DNA of 36,018 bases, taken from positions 1-36,018 of the forward strand of contig JAKISP010000041.1 in assembly GCA_021648525.1 (NCBI GenBank), given 5' to 3'. The translations under genes were made by a program, and so were the position numbers. Below are positions 24,320-32,858 of this stretch, piece after piece. Below the pieces are notes generated by a model. It searched no databases. It was given only the letters and a program-made list of their open reading frames with translations, and was not told where the DNA came from. Each line of letters starts with the position of its first letter. Positions within the stretch are counted from its first letter, which is position 1. The DNA comes from Gammaproteobacteria bacterium (GTDB lineage: Bacteria > Pseudomonadota > Gammaproteobacteria > SZUA-140).

Positions 24320-25459
24320 ATGGTGATGAAAAGCGAAATAAACAATATGACTAATGTTTGTGCCTGTGACCAGGACTCAACAACAGAGACAGATGATGGT
24401 TTGATTGCCCTCTACACAGAGGGCGATGAACTGTTTGAGGCGATGCTCACGGCTATCCGTGGCGCAAAAAAAACGGTCTGGATGGAGACCTACATCTTTG
24501 CTGATGATGAGGTCGGTCAATGTTTTTCTCAGGCTCTTTCTGACAAGGCAAGCACAGGTGTTGAGGTTCGCCTGCTGGTGGATGCACTGGGTTCGCTGTT
24601 TCAGTTTTACCACACGCTGGAGCCGATGCTCGAAGCGTCGGGCGTTAAGGTGCGCCATTTCCATCGTTGGCACTGGCGAGCACCATTACGTTATAACCGA
24701 CGCGACCACCGCAAGTTGCTGGTGGTGGATGGTGAAGTCGCTTTTTTGGGCGGATTTAATATTCATCGGCAAAGTTCACAACGCTATTTTGGTGTTGCGC
24801 GCTGGCGTGATAGTCACGCCTCTTTTCACGGCGTGCTGGCTCGTCAGGCGGGTGAGATTTTTGATGCCTTTTGGTGTGGCGATCGACATCGCCTGCCAAA
24901 AGAAGAGACGCAGGCAAGCAGTATGTTAGTACCGAATCAGACACGTCGCTGCCGGCGTCGACTTGCCTGTCTCTATGCCGATTTTCTGGGTAATGCCAAA
25001 CAGCAGGTCTGCCTGACAACCCCTTATTTTGTGCCGGATCACCGTACTCAAAAAGCGCTACTGACTGCGGTAAAACGAGGTGTAGAAGTGCGCCTGCTGG
25101 TGCCGCGTAGTAGTGATGTGCGCCTGGCACGCTGGGCGGCCAATGCGGTATACGCCCATCTACTGGATGCTGGGGTAAAGATCTATGAATACCTGCCCAG
25201 AATGCTACATGCCAAGGTTGCCATTGTCGATGGCCGCTGGGCCACTCTGGGCACTGCCAATCTCGATTACCGCAGTCTGTTTCAAAACTACGAATTGAAT
25301 CTGGTCAGCCGGAATCCCGACTTTTGCGCCCGTTTGCAAACACAGTTCGAAATGGATTTAACAGAGGCCTCAGCAGTATGCGCCACTCGTTGGCGGCAGC
25401 GTCGTTGGGTGCCGCGTCTGGCCGAGTTGTTGGGCTGGAGCGTCAGGCGATGGTTATGA
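24320..25459 (+). CDS. Cardiolipin synthase-like phospholipase D
   Basis: The 379-residue protein has two PLD catalytic motifs: DHRKLLVVDG (HxKxxxxD) with GGFNIH after it, and LHAKVAIVDG followed by GTANLDYRS. It lacks the two N-terminal membrane helices of ClsA, so it is like ClsB-type enzymes, which join phosphatidyl groups to make cardiolipin. The start is uncertain: ATG 24320 or 24326 has only a weak G-rich site. It overlaps the methyltransferase gene. A role in changing membrane lipids along with the CFA-like enzyme is inferred. Confidence 0.9.
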   Translation: MVMKSEINNMTNVCACDQDSTTETDDGLIALYTEGDELFEAMLTAIRGAKKTVWMETYIFADDEVGQCFSQALSDKASTGVEVRLLVDALGSLFQFYHTLEPMLEASGVKVRHFHRWHWRAPLRYNRRDHRKLLVVDGEVAFLGGFNIHRQSSQRYFGVARWRDSHASFHGVLARQAGEIFDAFWCGDRHRLPKEETQASSMLVPNQTRRCRRRLACLYADFLGNAKQQVCLTTPYFVPDHRTQKALLTAVKRGVEVRLLVPRSSDVRLARWAANAVYAHLLDAGVKIYEYLPRMLHAKVAIVDGRWATLGTANLDYRSLFQNYELNLVSRNPDFCARLQTQFEMDLTEASAVCATRWRQRRWVPRLAELLGWSVRRWL

Positions 25460-26097
25460 AAAATGATGATGAAAATCCAGTGCAAAAAGAGTACGCCCAA
25501 TTGGCGCGAGGATATGATGATAAATGGCGTTTTTATGTTGAGACCACACTTCAGGAGACCTTGAAAAGAGTTGAGCTTCACCCTGGAGAGTACTTGCTGG
25601 ATATTGGCTGTGGAACAGGTGCTCTATTGGCTGCGGTAGAACAGCGCTATCCCGAGACTGTTTTGGCCGGTATTGATCCAACCTCGGAGATGCTTGATGT
25701 GGCAGGAGAGAGGTTGTCAAATAGGGTTCAATTGCAGCAAGGCTGGGCTTCAACGCTTCCTTTTGCAGACGATACGTTTGACCTCATCGTCTCCTGCAAT
25801 ATGTTCCACTATATTCGCGAGCCGATGGTTGCCCTTAAAGAGATGAAACGTATCTTGAAACCGACAGGAAGAGTGGTGATTACCGATTGGTGTAGTGACT
25901 ATATTATCTGCAAAATATATGACCGGTTTCTGCGGGTTTTTAATCAGGCACATTCCAGGACATATAAAAAGAGTGAGTGTTATCAGTTGTTGATTTCGTC
26001 AGGATTTGATGAGATAAAAATTGATCGTTATAAAATAAACTGGTTCTGGGGAATGATGACAGCAACCGCGTGTAAAAAATCATCCGTTCCATTATAA
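25450..26097 (+). CDS. Class I SAM-dependent methyltransferase
   Basis: The 215-residue protein has a YDDKW segment, the SAM motif LLDIGCGTGALLA, GIDPTSEMLDVA (motif II), LPFADDTFDLIVSCNMFHY and ILKPTGRVVITDW. This is the UbiE/Methyltransf_11 type. The substrate is unknown; neighbours that act on phospholipids hint at a lipid head group (a Pmt-like phosphatidylethanolamine methyltransferase) or a quinone. GGAG lies nine bases before ATG 25450, and the alternative ATG 25456 gives an ATGA overlap with the PLD gene. Confidence 0.85.
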   Translation: MVMKNDDENPVQKEYAQLARGYDDKWRFYVETTLQETLKRVELHPGEYLLDIGCGTGALLAAVEQRYPETVLAGIDPTSEMLDVAGERLSNRVQLQQGWASTLPFADDTFDLIVSCNMFHYIREPMVALKEMKRILKPTGRVVITDWCSDYIICKIYDRFLRVFNQAHSRTYKKSECYQLLISSGFDEIKIDRYKINWFWGMMTATACKKSSVPL

Positions 26098-26111
26098 AAA
26101 GGTGAATTTCT

Positions 26112-26186
26112 ATGAGCCATCATCCCATTGTTATTTCAAACGCTCGGCCTGCTTTTGCAACGCCGCTTCGTCCGCAGGTTGATTAA
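26112..26186 (+). CDS. Possible 24-residue peptide before patatin gene
   Basis: A short ORF with AAAAGGTGAA ahead of its ATG encodes MSHHPIVISNARPAFATPLR plus four residues and ends in TAATG, sharing its last base with the patatin start. It may be a leader peptide that couples translation, or a gene remnant. No family is recognised. Confidence 0.35.
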   Translation: MSHHPIVISNARPAFATPLRPQVD

Positions 26187-27118
26187 TGGTTAAGAAAATG
26201 AAGGTGGGCGTGGTACTGAGTTCCGGTGGAGGCCGTGGGGTCTTCGCCCATACCGGCTTTTTACTCGCACTGGAACAGATGGGCATCGAGATCGGCGCCA
26301 TTGCTGGCTGCAGTGCAGGAGCCCTGGTGGGCGGTGTTTATGCCAGTGGTACTGATCTACAACAGTGGGCAGACCGCCTAGCTAGCGTGCAAACCCGAGA
26401 CTACTGGACCCCCGATCCATGGTGGCGTTTTATCTGGCAGATGGTCGTGCGCAAAGGGCGTGGCTACACTGGTTTGTCTGAGAGTCAGGCGGCCATTGAA
26501 TTCATCCGCAGTAACCTGGCTGTGCAGCGTTTTGAGGCGTGTCCCATTCCCTTTTACTGTCTGGCAACTAACTTGACTCAGGGGACAAAAACACTTTTTT
26601 CAACCGGTGACATGGCACCGCGTATTATGGCCAGCGCAGCTATGCCGCTACTCTACCGGCCGGTGATGATCGACGGCGAACTCTATAGTGATGGCGCGAC
26701 CATTGAGTTGGCCTCTACCGAAGCGATCTGTTGTCACCATAATCTTGATGCCCTGATTGTTCACCACGCGTCGGTTTGCAGAGATGGCCCCGAAGGGTTA
26801 GATCATGCGCTGCGGCAACCATGGTCGCTAGTGGAGATTATCTATCTGCTGCTCTACCGCAAACGTCCCTGGTATCTGAGTGATCAGGCGATTGCGGTTC
26901 ACCATTGTCGCTGTGGTTGTGGTGTGCCTGTTGTGGTGATAGAACCCGACCTGCCTGACATCACCTGGCCGCTCAGCGAGGGAGGCGGCAAGATTCAAAT
27001 GATTGCCAGGCAGCAAACAGAGGCGCTGTTGGGGCTACATATAGATGCACTGCGGAAAGGTTTGAGTCTGCCAGGCACCGATCTGAGGACAGACGAGGGT
27101 GATGAAAGTGGCCCATGA
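26186..27118 (+). CDS. Patatin-like phospholipase (RssA-type)
   Basis: The 310-residue protein has the patatin signature: the oxyanion loop SSGGGRGVFAHTG, the nucleophile motif GCSAG, and the Asp motif YSDGA. These enzymes hydrolyse acyl chains from lipids. The C-terminal third has a Cys/His-rich patch (HHCRCGCG) not usual for RssA. The ORF overlaps the NhaA gene by 17 bases. It is part of a lipid-handling run with the PLD and methyltransferase genes. The physiological substrate is unknown. Confidence 0.88.
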   Translation: MVKKMKVGVVLSSGGGRGVFAHTGFLLALEQMGIEIGAIAGCSAGALVGGVYASGTDLQQWADRLASVQTRDYWTPDPWWRFIWQMVVRKGRGYTGLSESQAAIEFIRSNLAVQRFEACPIPFYCLATNLTQGTKTLFSTGDMAPRIMASAAMPLLYRPVMIDGELYSDGATIELASTEAICCHHNLDALIVHHASVCRDGPEGLDHALRQPWSLVEIIYLLLYRKRPWYLSDQAIAVHHCRCGCGVPVVVIEPDLPDITWPLSEGGGKIQMIARQQTEALLGLHIDALRKGLSLPGTDLRTDEGDESGP

Positions 27119-28289
27119 CGTAGGGTTAGATACCGCACCGAATCGACGTGCCGGGCTACTGACGCTGATAGCGCTGATCACCGCCTTTGCTCTGGCTAAT
27201 TCGCCACTCTATGACATTTATTGGTTTGTGCACCAGATACCGGTATCGGTGCAGGTTGGCAATTTCGGTATCGATAAGCCATTAATCGACTGGATCAATA
27301 AAGGTTTGATGGTGTTTTTTTTCTTGCTGGTTGGTCTGGAGCTAAAGCGCGAAATCTTAGAGGGGCAACTGGCAGATCGGCGTCAACTTGCGTTGCCAGC
27401 GTTGGCGGCTTTAGGGGGGATGGCGGTGCCTGTCGCGGTTTATTTGCTGTTCAATGGCGCTGATCCCACAACAGCGCGTGGCTGGGCTATTCCGATTGCC
27501 ACCGATATTGTGTTAGCGCTGGCAGTGCTCTCACTGTTTCGTGGGCGTGTGCCGGAGAGCCTCTTTATCTTTCTCACCGCACTAGCCATATTCGATGACG
27601 TAGGAGCCATCCTCGTGATTGCCTTTTTTTATCCGGAGACGCTCTCTGCTACAGCACTGATGGCAGCGGCGCTGGGGGTGATCGTGCTGATTGGCCTGAA
27701 TCGCTTTAATGTTGTTGCAACCGCGCCTTATCTTCTGGTTGGTGTTTTTCTCTGGCTGGCGCTGTTGGAGTCAGGTGTTCACGCCACTCTGGCAGGTGTG
27801 GTAGTGGCATTTGCTGTGCCGCTGAATGGCAAGCGGAAAAATAGATCCTGTTCGCCACTGCGTGAGATGGAGCGCGGACTACGTCCGTGGGTGGCGCTGG
27901 GGATTGTACCGTTGTTCGCTTTTTTTAACGCCGGGATTACACTGCCGGGATTTGACCTCGGTCTACTGTTGTCACCGCTGACGTTGGGCATCGTTTTAGG
28001 ACTATTTTTGGGCAAACAGTTAGGGATTGTTGGCATGACCTGGTTGGCGGTACGGTTGGGTCTGGCGCAGCTACCCGATGGGGTGAGGTGGATCCATGTC
28101 TATGGGATTGCGCTGCTAGCAGGCATTGGTTTTACCATGAGCCTGTTTATCACCTCACTGGCATTTTCTGACGCTGACCTGCTGGCGACCGCGCGCGTTG
28201 CCATTATTATCGGTTCACTTATTTCGGCGACTGCCGGTCTGTTTGTATTGCATCGGAGTTGTGATAAATATTATGAAAGAGAGGGTTAA
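27102..28289 (+). CDS. nhaA: Na+/H+ antiporter NhaA
   Basis: The 395-residue inner-membrane protein has about twelve helices and the family hallmarks: WINKGLMVFFFLLVGLELKRE, WAIPIATDIVLALAVL, and the ion-binding Asp pair in AIFDDVGAI. GIGFTMSLFI near the end matches NhaA. It exchanges Na+ for H+ across the membrane and controls pH/Na+. Start choice is 27102 (GTG 27099 and GTG 27108 possible). It overlaps the patatin gene and precedes the complex-I-like cluster by 227 bp; a functional link with that ion-pumping cluster is inference. Confidence 0.95.
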   Translation: MKVAHDVGLDTAPNRRAGLLTLIALITAFALANSPLYDIYWFVHQIPVSVQVGNFGIDKPLIDWINKGLMVFFFLLVGLELKREILEGQLADRRQLALPALAALGGMAVPVAVYLLFNGADPTTARGWAIPIATDIVLALAVLSLFRGRVPESLFIFLTALAIFDDVGAILVIAFFYPETLSATALMAAALGVIVLIGLNRFNVVATAPYLLVGVFLWLALLESGVHATLAGVVVAFAVPLNGKRKNRSCSPLREMERGLRPWVALGIVPLFAFFNAGITLPGFDLGLLLSPLTLGIVLGLFLGKQLGIVGMTWLAVRLGLAQLPDGVRWIHVYGIALLAGIGFTMSLFITSLAFSDADLLATARVAIIIGSLISATAGLFVLHRSCDKYYEREG

Positions 28290-28313
28290 CTATTTCAGGT
28301 ACAGGGCATGATT

Positions 28314-28339
28314 AGCAGTGCTACTACAATAGAACTGCT
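28314..28339. terminator. Weak hairpin after nhaA
   Basis: AGCAGT (28314-28319) pairs with ACTGCT (28334-28339) around a 14-base loop, followed by GTTATTATTTAG. It may end the nhaA transcript, but the stem is short and the T-run is broken. Confidence 0.25.
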
Positions 28340-28401
28340 GTTATTATTTAGTGTGAATGAAAAATTATCACCTGGCATAGGCAGATGCTATACCGTTATG
28401 A

Positions 28402-28421
28402 TTGAAGGATGATATCTTCAA
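28402..28421. promoter_or_regulatory. TTGAAG-N8-CTTCAA inverted repeat
   Basis: A perfect 6-bp dyad lies 95 bp before the nuoA-like gene in the 227-bp gap after nhaA, which is the largest gene-free stretch in this half of the window and the likely promoter region of the complex-I-like cluster. It could be an operator; the regulator is unknown. TTATCA and TATACC (about 18 bp apart) just upstream form a weak sigma70-like pair. Confidence 0.35.
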
Positions 28422-28516
28422 CAAGAAGCAGTAGAAGGTTTTTTAAAAGTGCAGTGCAATATAGAGATAAGGGTGTTTTTACATGCTACAGAAATTTAAA
28501 AAAAGGAAAAGGTAAC

Positions 28517-28879
28517 ATGAGCATGTTGCAACAGTACGGGACACTTTTCGGGCTTATCATCGGTGTCATTGGGTTTGTATTAAGCCTGTTTGTCATCACG
28601 CGATTGTTAGGCAAAGCCCGGCAGGAGCCTGGGAAAGATGTACCGGCAACCGGCGGCCAATTATCTCGCGACCCTGTTTGGGTTCGATACCATGCACGTT
28701 ACTACGGGTATGCATTGTTATTTTTAGCATTCGATATGGAAATGGCTTATATGTATCCTTGGGCTGTTGTGTATAAACAGGTAGGATTAACCGCACTATT
28801 GGATATGGGCGTTTTTTTACTGATCTTATTTTTAGGTTTATTGTATGGATGGAGTCAAGGTGCATTTCGGAGACAATAA
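28517..28879 (+). CDS. NuoA-like subunit of a complex-I-like system
   Basis: This 120-residue protein has three transmembrane helices and the NuoA signature RYYGYALLFLAFDMEMAYMY followed by PWAV, keeping Asp73 and Glu75. The loop between helices 1 and 2 lacks the YECG Cys motif of canonical NuoA/ND3 (here PATGGQLS). AAAAGG is upstream of ATG 28517; longer in-frame starts are unlikely. Its stop directly abuts the start of the fusion gene (TAAATG). It forms the membrane part near the junction with the peripheral arm. Confidence 0.88.
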   Translation: MSMLQQYGTLFGLIIGVIGFVLSLFVITRLLGKARQEPGKDVPATGGQLSRDPVWVRYHARYYGYALLFLAFDMEMAYMYPWAVVYKQVGLTALLDMGVFLLILFLGLLYGWSQGAFRRQ

Positions 28880-31435
28880 ATGATTCACGGCGCGCGACAA
28901 GGCAGTCTTTCAGGAATACGTCATTTTTTTGCCAGAGCAATGGCAAGGGATCTAAACGTGTTTGTATTACCCGGCCTTGATATCAGTCGTGCCCATGGGA
29001 TAGATGTTGAAGCGGCAGGTTGTTGTGTGGTTTCAAGCCCTCGCCATGCGAGTGTTTTATTGATTGTTGGCGATGTATCACCAGCAATATGTGAGGCAGC
29101 ATCCATTATTTATGCGCAAATGGTACGCCCGAGAGTTTTATTTTCTGTCGGTGCTGGTAGCAAAGATGAGCTATCACCTTTGCCATTAGTTGACGTTGCT
29201 GTTGGTCTATCGCAGCAGGATTTAATCGATGGTGTACAACAAGTGCGGATGGTATTTGAGAACAGCGCTTTTCAAATTGATGTGAAAGACTTCGATGCCC
29301 CCGCACTGCATGTGCGGACTGAATACGTGTGCCCGATGCACGCAGAAGTGGTTCAGGATGAGCCTGGGTCTTGCCCCAGGTGCGGCATGTTTCTAGTGGC
29401 GCGTGAGACGCAGGAAAGTGCAGCGAAAACAGATAACAGACACAACGAGGAGGATAATAGTATGAAAAATTCTGAAATGTCATCACATGATCAACATGTT
29501 CATGGTGAAACCGCGAAAGAATATTTTTGTCCGATGCACCCGGAAGTAGTCCAGGCTGAACCGGGGAGTTGTCCTAAGTGCGGCATGTTTTTGGAGGCGC
29601 GAGAAAAAACCACCGAAGCCAGAACCACACATACAGCGCATGCCGGTCATGAAGTTGCGAAAGAATATTTTTGCTCGATGCACCCGGAAGTGGTTCAGGA
29701 TGAGCCGGGGAGTTGTCCTAAGTGCGGCATGTTTTTGGAGGAGCGAGAAAAAACCACCGAAGCCAGAACCACACATACAGCGCATGCCGGTCATGAGACT
29801 GCGAAAGAGTATTTTTGTTCGATGCACCCAGAAGTGGTTCAGGCTGAACCGGGGAGTTGTCCTAAGTGCGGCATGTTTTTGGAGGAGCGAGAAAAAACCA
29901 CCGAAGCCAAAACCACACATACAGCGCATGCCGGTCATGAGACTGCGAAAGAGTATTTTTGTTCGATGCACCCAGAAGTGGTTCAGGCTGAACCGGGGAG
30001 TTGCCCTAAGTGCGGCATGTTTTTGGAGGAGCGAGAAAAAACCACCGAAGCCAGAACCACACATACAGCGCATGCCGGCCATGACACTGCGAAAGAATAT
30101 TTTTGTTCGATGCACCCGGAAGTGGTTCAGGGTGAGCCAGGGAGTTGCCCTAAATGCGGTATGTTTTTAGAACCGCGAGAAAAAATAGCCGAAGCCAAAA
30201 CCACACATGCAGCACATGCCGGTCATGAAACCGAAACCGAGTATGTTTGCCCCATGCACCCGGAAGTAGTGCAGAACAAACCAGGCGATTGCCCGAAATG
30301 TGGCATGCATCTGGAACCACGAGAAAAACAGGGATCGTCAACTCATGATCATAAAGCCATGGATCAGGATAATAATGCCAACCACAACAATCACGATGAA
30401 ATGAATCATGATGAAAATGGTTTCATGTCAATGGTTGATGTCACCAAAGATTTACCACGCAGCAGTGACGACCTGAAAATGGAGTGGATTGATGCACCAT
30501 TCGGGCCTTTTTTCCCAGGCTTACCCAGTGGTTTGCAACTGACATTTTCATTAGATGGCGATACTGTCGCAGGCTCAGGTTCGTCAAGCCTTACTGACAA
30601 TATCCCGCTACTTAAAACCATACCGATGCATGGCGGGTGTTTTGTTAAACATTTTTTAAGCCTTGATCCACTAACGCCCGTATCGTCTCAACTCTTAATT
30701 TGTCAGGCAATGGAAAATGCGGCAGGAATTAGGGTGGATGCTAATACAGAAAAAGCACGCATAGGGGCATTGGAGCGGGAACGGGTGGCCAGTCATTTAA
30801 ACTGGTTGGTATTGTTTGCTCAACAAACCGGATTTTCCTGGTTGGCGAGAAAAGCGGGCTTCTTGCAGTTGAAGTTTTTAAATGCGGATATTAACAATAT
30901 CATCGCACTAAAACTGGATGTACAAAAATTGATAAATAGAATTCAAAAAACGCCACTACTAAAACCGCGAACATCAGGAATAGGGCAGTTGCCAGCCAAT
31001 GATGATTTATGTGGGGTAGTGGCGCGTGCTTCCGGTGTCGAAAACGATGTGCGTAGTGACAATGATATTTATGCTGATTTGGGTTTTAAATCGCTCAATC
31101 GAAATGAAAGTGATGCGTGGGCGCGTATGCAAATTCGTCTTGCTGAAATGTTACAAAGTTTACAGTTGATTGAAGCGGTAGGGATAATTGAAATACCGAC
31201 GATGATTGAACTTGATGAAATCTCCGGTACAGGGAAATCACAAATAGAAACACCTCGTGGTAAGGCCAGTCTTGAAGTGGTGCTAGAAAAGGGTTTTGTG
31301 ACTTCTGCCACATTAGAAACTCCATCCGCCTATCACATCCAGTTAATAGAAACACTTACATCACAACAGGAACTGGGTGACGCACTGATTGCTGTAGGCT
31401 CTCTGGATTTATCCCCCTGGTCGTCGCATCAATGA
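28880..31435 (+). CDS. NuoB-like / 7x HMBD / NuoD-like fusion protein
   Basis: The 851-residue protein has three parts. Residues about 1-130 look like the NuoB/HycG small subunit ([32 protein letters not shown]), but CxxC, G-C and PGCPP cluster ligands are replaced, so the N2 [4Fe-4S] site seems lost. Residues 149-483 hold seven HMBD units (CPMHPE/CSMHPE ... GSCPKCGM), starting at 149, 215, 263, 311, 359, 407 and 455; the last six are spaced exactly 48 residues apart. A His/Asn/Asp-rich linker follows (487-518). Residues 520-851 match NuoD/HycE ([35 protein letters not shown] at the end), but the GPQHPxxHG quinone-site His motif reads [10 protein letters not shown]. An AGGAGG site precedes an in-frame ATG at 29462. 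It overlaps nuoH (ATGA). Its function is unknown. Confidence 0.85.
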   Translation: MIHGARQGSLSGIRHFFARAMARDLNVFVLPGLDISRAHGIDVEAAGCCVVSSPRHASVLLIVGDVSPAICEAASIIYAQMVRPRVLFSVGAGSKDELSPLPLVDVAVGLSQQDLIDGVQQVRMVFENSAFQIDVKDFDAPALHVRTEYVCPMHAEVVQDEPGSCPRCGMFLVARETQESAAKTDNRHNEEDNSMKNSEMSSHDQHVHGETAKEYFCPMHPEVVQAEPGSCPKCGMFLEAREKTTEARTTHTAHAGHEVAKEYFCSMHPEVVQDEPGSCPKCGMFLEEREKTTEARTTHTAHAGHETAKEYFCSMHPEVVQAEPGSCPKCGMFLEEREKTTEAKTTHTAHAGHETAKEYFCSMHPEVVQAEPGSCPKCGMFLEEREKTTEARTTHTAHAGHDTAKEYFCSMHPEVVQGEPGSCPKCGMFLEPREKIAEAKTTHAAHAGHETETEYVCPMHPEVVQNKPGDCPKCGMHLEPREKQGSSTHDHKAMDQDNNANHNNHDEMNHDENGFMSMVDVTKDLPRSSDDLKMEWIDAPFGPFFPGLPSGLQLTFSLDGDTVAGSGSSSLTDNIPLLKTIPMHGGCFVKHFLSLDPLTPVSSQLLICQAMENAAGIRVDANTEKARIGALERERVASHLNWLVLFAQQTGFSWLARKAGFLQLKFLNADINNIIALKLDVQKLINRIQKTPLLKPRTSGIGQLPANDDLCGVVARASGVENDVRSDNDIYADLGFKSLNRNESDAWARMQIRLAEMLQSLQLIEAVGIIEIPTMIELDEISGTGKSQIETPRGKASLEVVLEKGFVTSATLETPSAYHIQLIETLTSQQELGDALIAVGSLDLSPWSSHQ
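29522..30328 (+). repeat. 144-bp tandem repeats encoding HMBD units
   Basis: Six copies begin at 29522, 29666, 29810, 29954, 30098 and 30242; the middle ones are almost identical at DNA level. Each codes for an HMBD plus a linker ending in a HTAHAGHE-like His motif. A more divergent seventh copy lies upstream at 29324. The repeat is coding and in frame; copy number may be unstable or miscounted in assembly. Confidence 0.95.
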
Positions 31436-32328
31436 CAACCTTGCTTGTTCTTCTATTACTTGCTATCGGTGTTTACCTGTTAGCAGTGCTTGAAAACTGG
31501 ATTGCAAACGGGCGATTTCAACTGACGGCGCCCGCATACTCCGCCATTGCATTGCTAGGCCGTGAGTCCGTGATACCACGTAAGCCTGATTTACTTTTTT
31601 TTGAAGTGGGGCCGGTTTTGTTATTGATAGCGGCATTACTTGCCGCCGCTGTCATTCCTTTATCACCTGATTTAATTATTGCCGATTTAGCCACGGGGGC
31701 TCTGTTTTTAAATGCCGCATTAGCTTATATATTGGTGGCCCTGATCATGGCAGGCTGGGGGCCAAACGGTGCATACGCGATGATCGGTGGTTGGCGTTTT
31801 CTTGGTCAGCTGGTTGCCTATGCCATGTTGATTGTTATGCCAATCACTGCAGTTGCTATGCGAGCTGAGTCGTTAGTGACAACCGATATCGTTTTTTCTC
31901 AAGCAGGTTTATGGAATATTGTTTACCAGCCGCTGGGCTTTGCTCTGTTTTTTATTGCCGCGATGGGGCTGGCTTTTTTACCGCCGTTTGATTTGCCCAC
32001 GGCTAAAGGTGAATTGGCGGGTGGCGTCGAAGCGGAATACAGCGGTGTGCGTTTGGCAATATTCCGACTTGGCCGCATGGTGCTGATTATTACCCTGGCG
32101 GGTGCGACAGCGACGTTTTATCTCGGCGGATGGCAAGGGCCATTGCTACCAGACTGGATCTGGAGTGCGATCAAAATCATGTTGGTGACGGCTGCCATGT
32201 TGATGGTAGGCAAGTATGTTCCACGTATTCGAGAAACACATTTACTTGCCTGGTGCTGGAAATTCGGCATCCCGTTAGCGTTGTTGAATATTTTTATTGT
32301 TGGCATTTTAATCGTGGTGATACCGTGA
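31432..32328 (+). CDS. NuoH-like subunit
   Basis: The 298-residue protein has about eight helices and aligns by eye with Nuo[54 protein letters not shown] with SG, and GGWQGPLLP. The conserved Glu of the canonical SYE motif is replaced (VAYAM, Ala131), and the N-terminal GPNRVGP quinone-channel motif is absent. The PFDLPxAxxELxxGxxxEYSG segment keeps its Glu residues. It overlaps the fusion gene (ATGA) and the NuoJ-like gene (GTGA). It should anchor the peripheral arm, but standard quinone use is doubtful. Confidence 0.88.
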   Translation: MTTLLVLLLLAIGVYLLAVLENWIANGRFQLTAPAYSAIALLGRESVIPRKPDLLFFEVGPVLLLIAALLAAAVIPLSPDLIIADLATGALFLNAALAYILVALIMAGWGPNGAYAMIGGWRFLGQLVAYAMLIVMPITAVAMRAESLVTTDIVFSQAGLWNIVYQPLGFALFFIAAMGLAFLPPFDLPTAKGELAGGVEAEYSGVRLAIFRLGRMVLIITLAGATATFYLGGWQGPLLPDWIWSAIKIMLVTAAMLMVGKYVPRIRETHLLAWCWKFGIPLALLNIFIVGILIVVIP

Positions 32329-32858
32329 TTACAGGGCAAGCAATTTTTATTGGTTTTTTTGGCATGGCTGCCGTTTGGTTTGGTATTGTGGTGTTTCGCA
32401 CTTTTTCTATGGTGCGCTCAGCCATTGCTTTACTTTTTTCACAAACCGCACTTGGTGCGATGTTTCTGACCATGCAAGCCGAGTTTCTGGGTGTGTTGCA
32501 AATTATGATGATGGCAACAGAAATGAGCATCATGGCGATTTTTATGGTGATGTTTATGATGGATCCGGGTGGCATGGGAAAAATGGATATGACACATCAA
32601 AAACGCCTGTCACTGATTGCCGGTTTTGTTGCCTTTGTTGGGGCGGTTGCCGTTGCAGTATTTATTGACTGGGGGCCGGTGACTGAAACCATTGCAGATA
32701 CTGCACAGCAAACCGAAGCACTCGGGCTGGAGTTACTGGGTCGCTCGATGTTAATTTTTGAAACCGCCGGGGTTACCATATTAACCGCAATGATCGCCGC
32801 TACCGCTGTGGCCATAAAGCCGGTTCCCATCAAGATCAAAACAAAGGATGAAAAATAG
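32325..32858 (+). CDS. NuoJ-like subunit with Met-rich helix 3
   Basis: The 177-residue protein has five hydrophobic segments like NuoJ. The family segment of helix 3 (EFLxxxQVxVYxGAI) is here EFLGVLQIMMMATEMS: the conserved Tyr becomes Met63 and a Glu (66) appears. Residues 61-89 include twelve Met, running into a loop (DPGGMGKMDM). The start is GTG 32325 overlapping the nuoH stop; no better ATG fits. nuoI is missing between H and J. A Met track is unusual for this subunit and may bind copper-type metal, which is conjecture. Confidence 0.8.
   Translation: MITGQAIFIGFFGMAAVWFGIVVFRTFSMVRSAIALLFSQTALGAMFLTMQAEFLGVLQIMMMATEMSIMAIFMVMFMMDPGGMGKMDMTHQKRLSLIAGFVAFVGAVAVAVFIDWGPVTETIADTAQQTEALGLELLGRSMLIFETAGVTILTAMIAATAVAIKPVPIKIKTKDEK

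Noticed and set aside
29483-30170. Repetitive ORFs on both strands over the HMBD array
   Set aside because: They are other-frame readings of the 144-bp coding repeats and have no ribosome site of their own.
29522-30328. CRISPR-like repeat array
   Set aside because: The repeats are 144 bp, contiguous, in frame and encode conserved metal-binding domains; there are no variable spacers.
28880-31435. NiFe hydrogenase large subunit
   Set aside because: The C-terminal domain resembles HycE/NuoD but shows no paired CxxC motifs for a NiFe centre.
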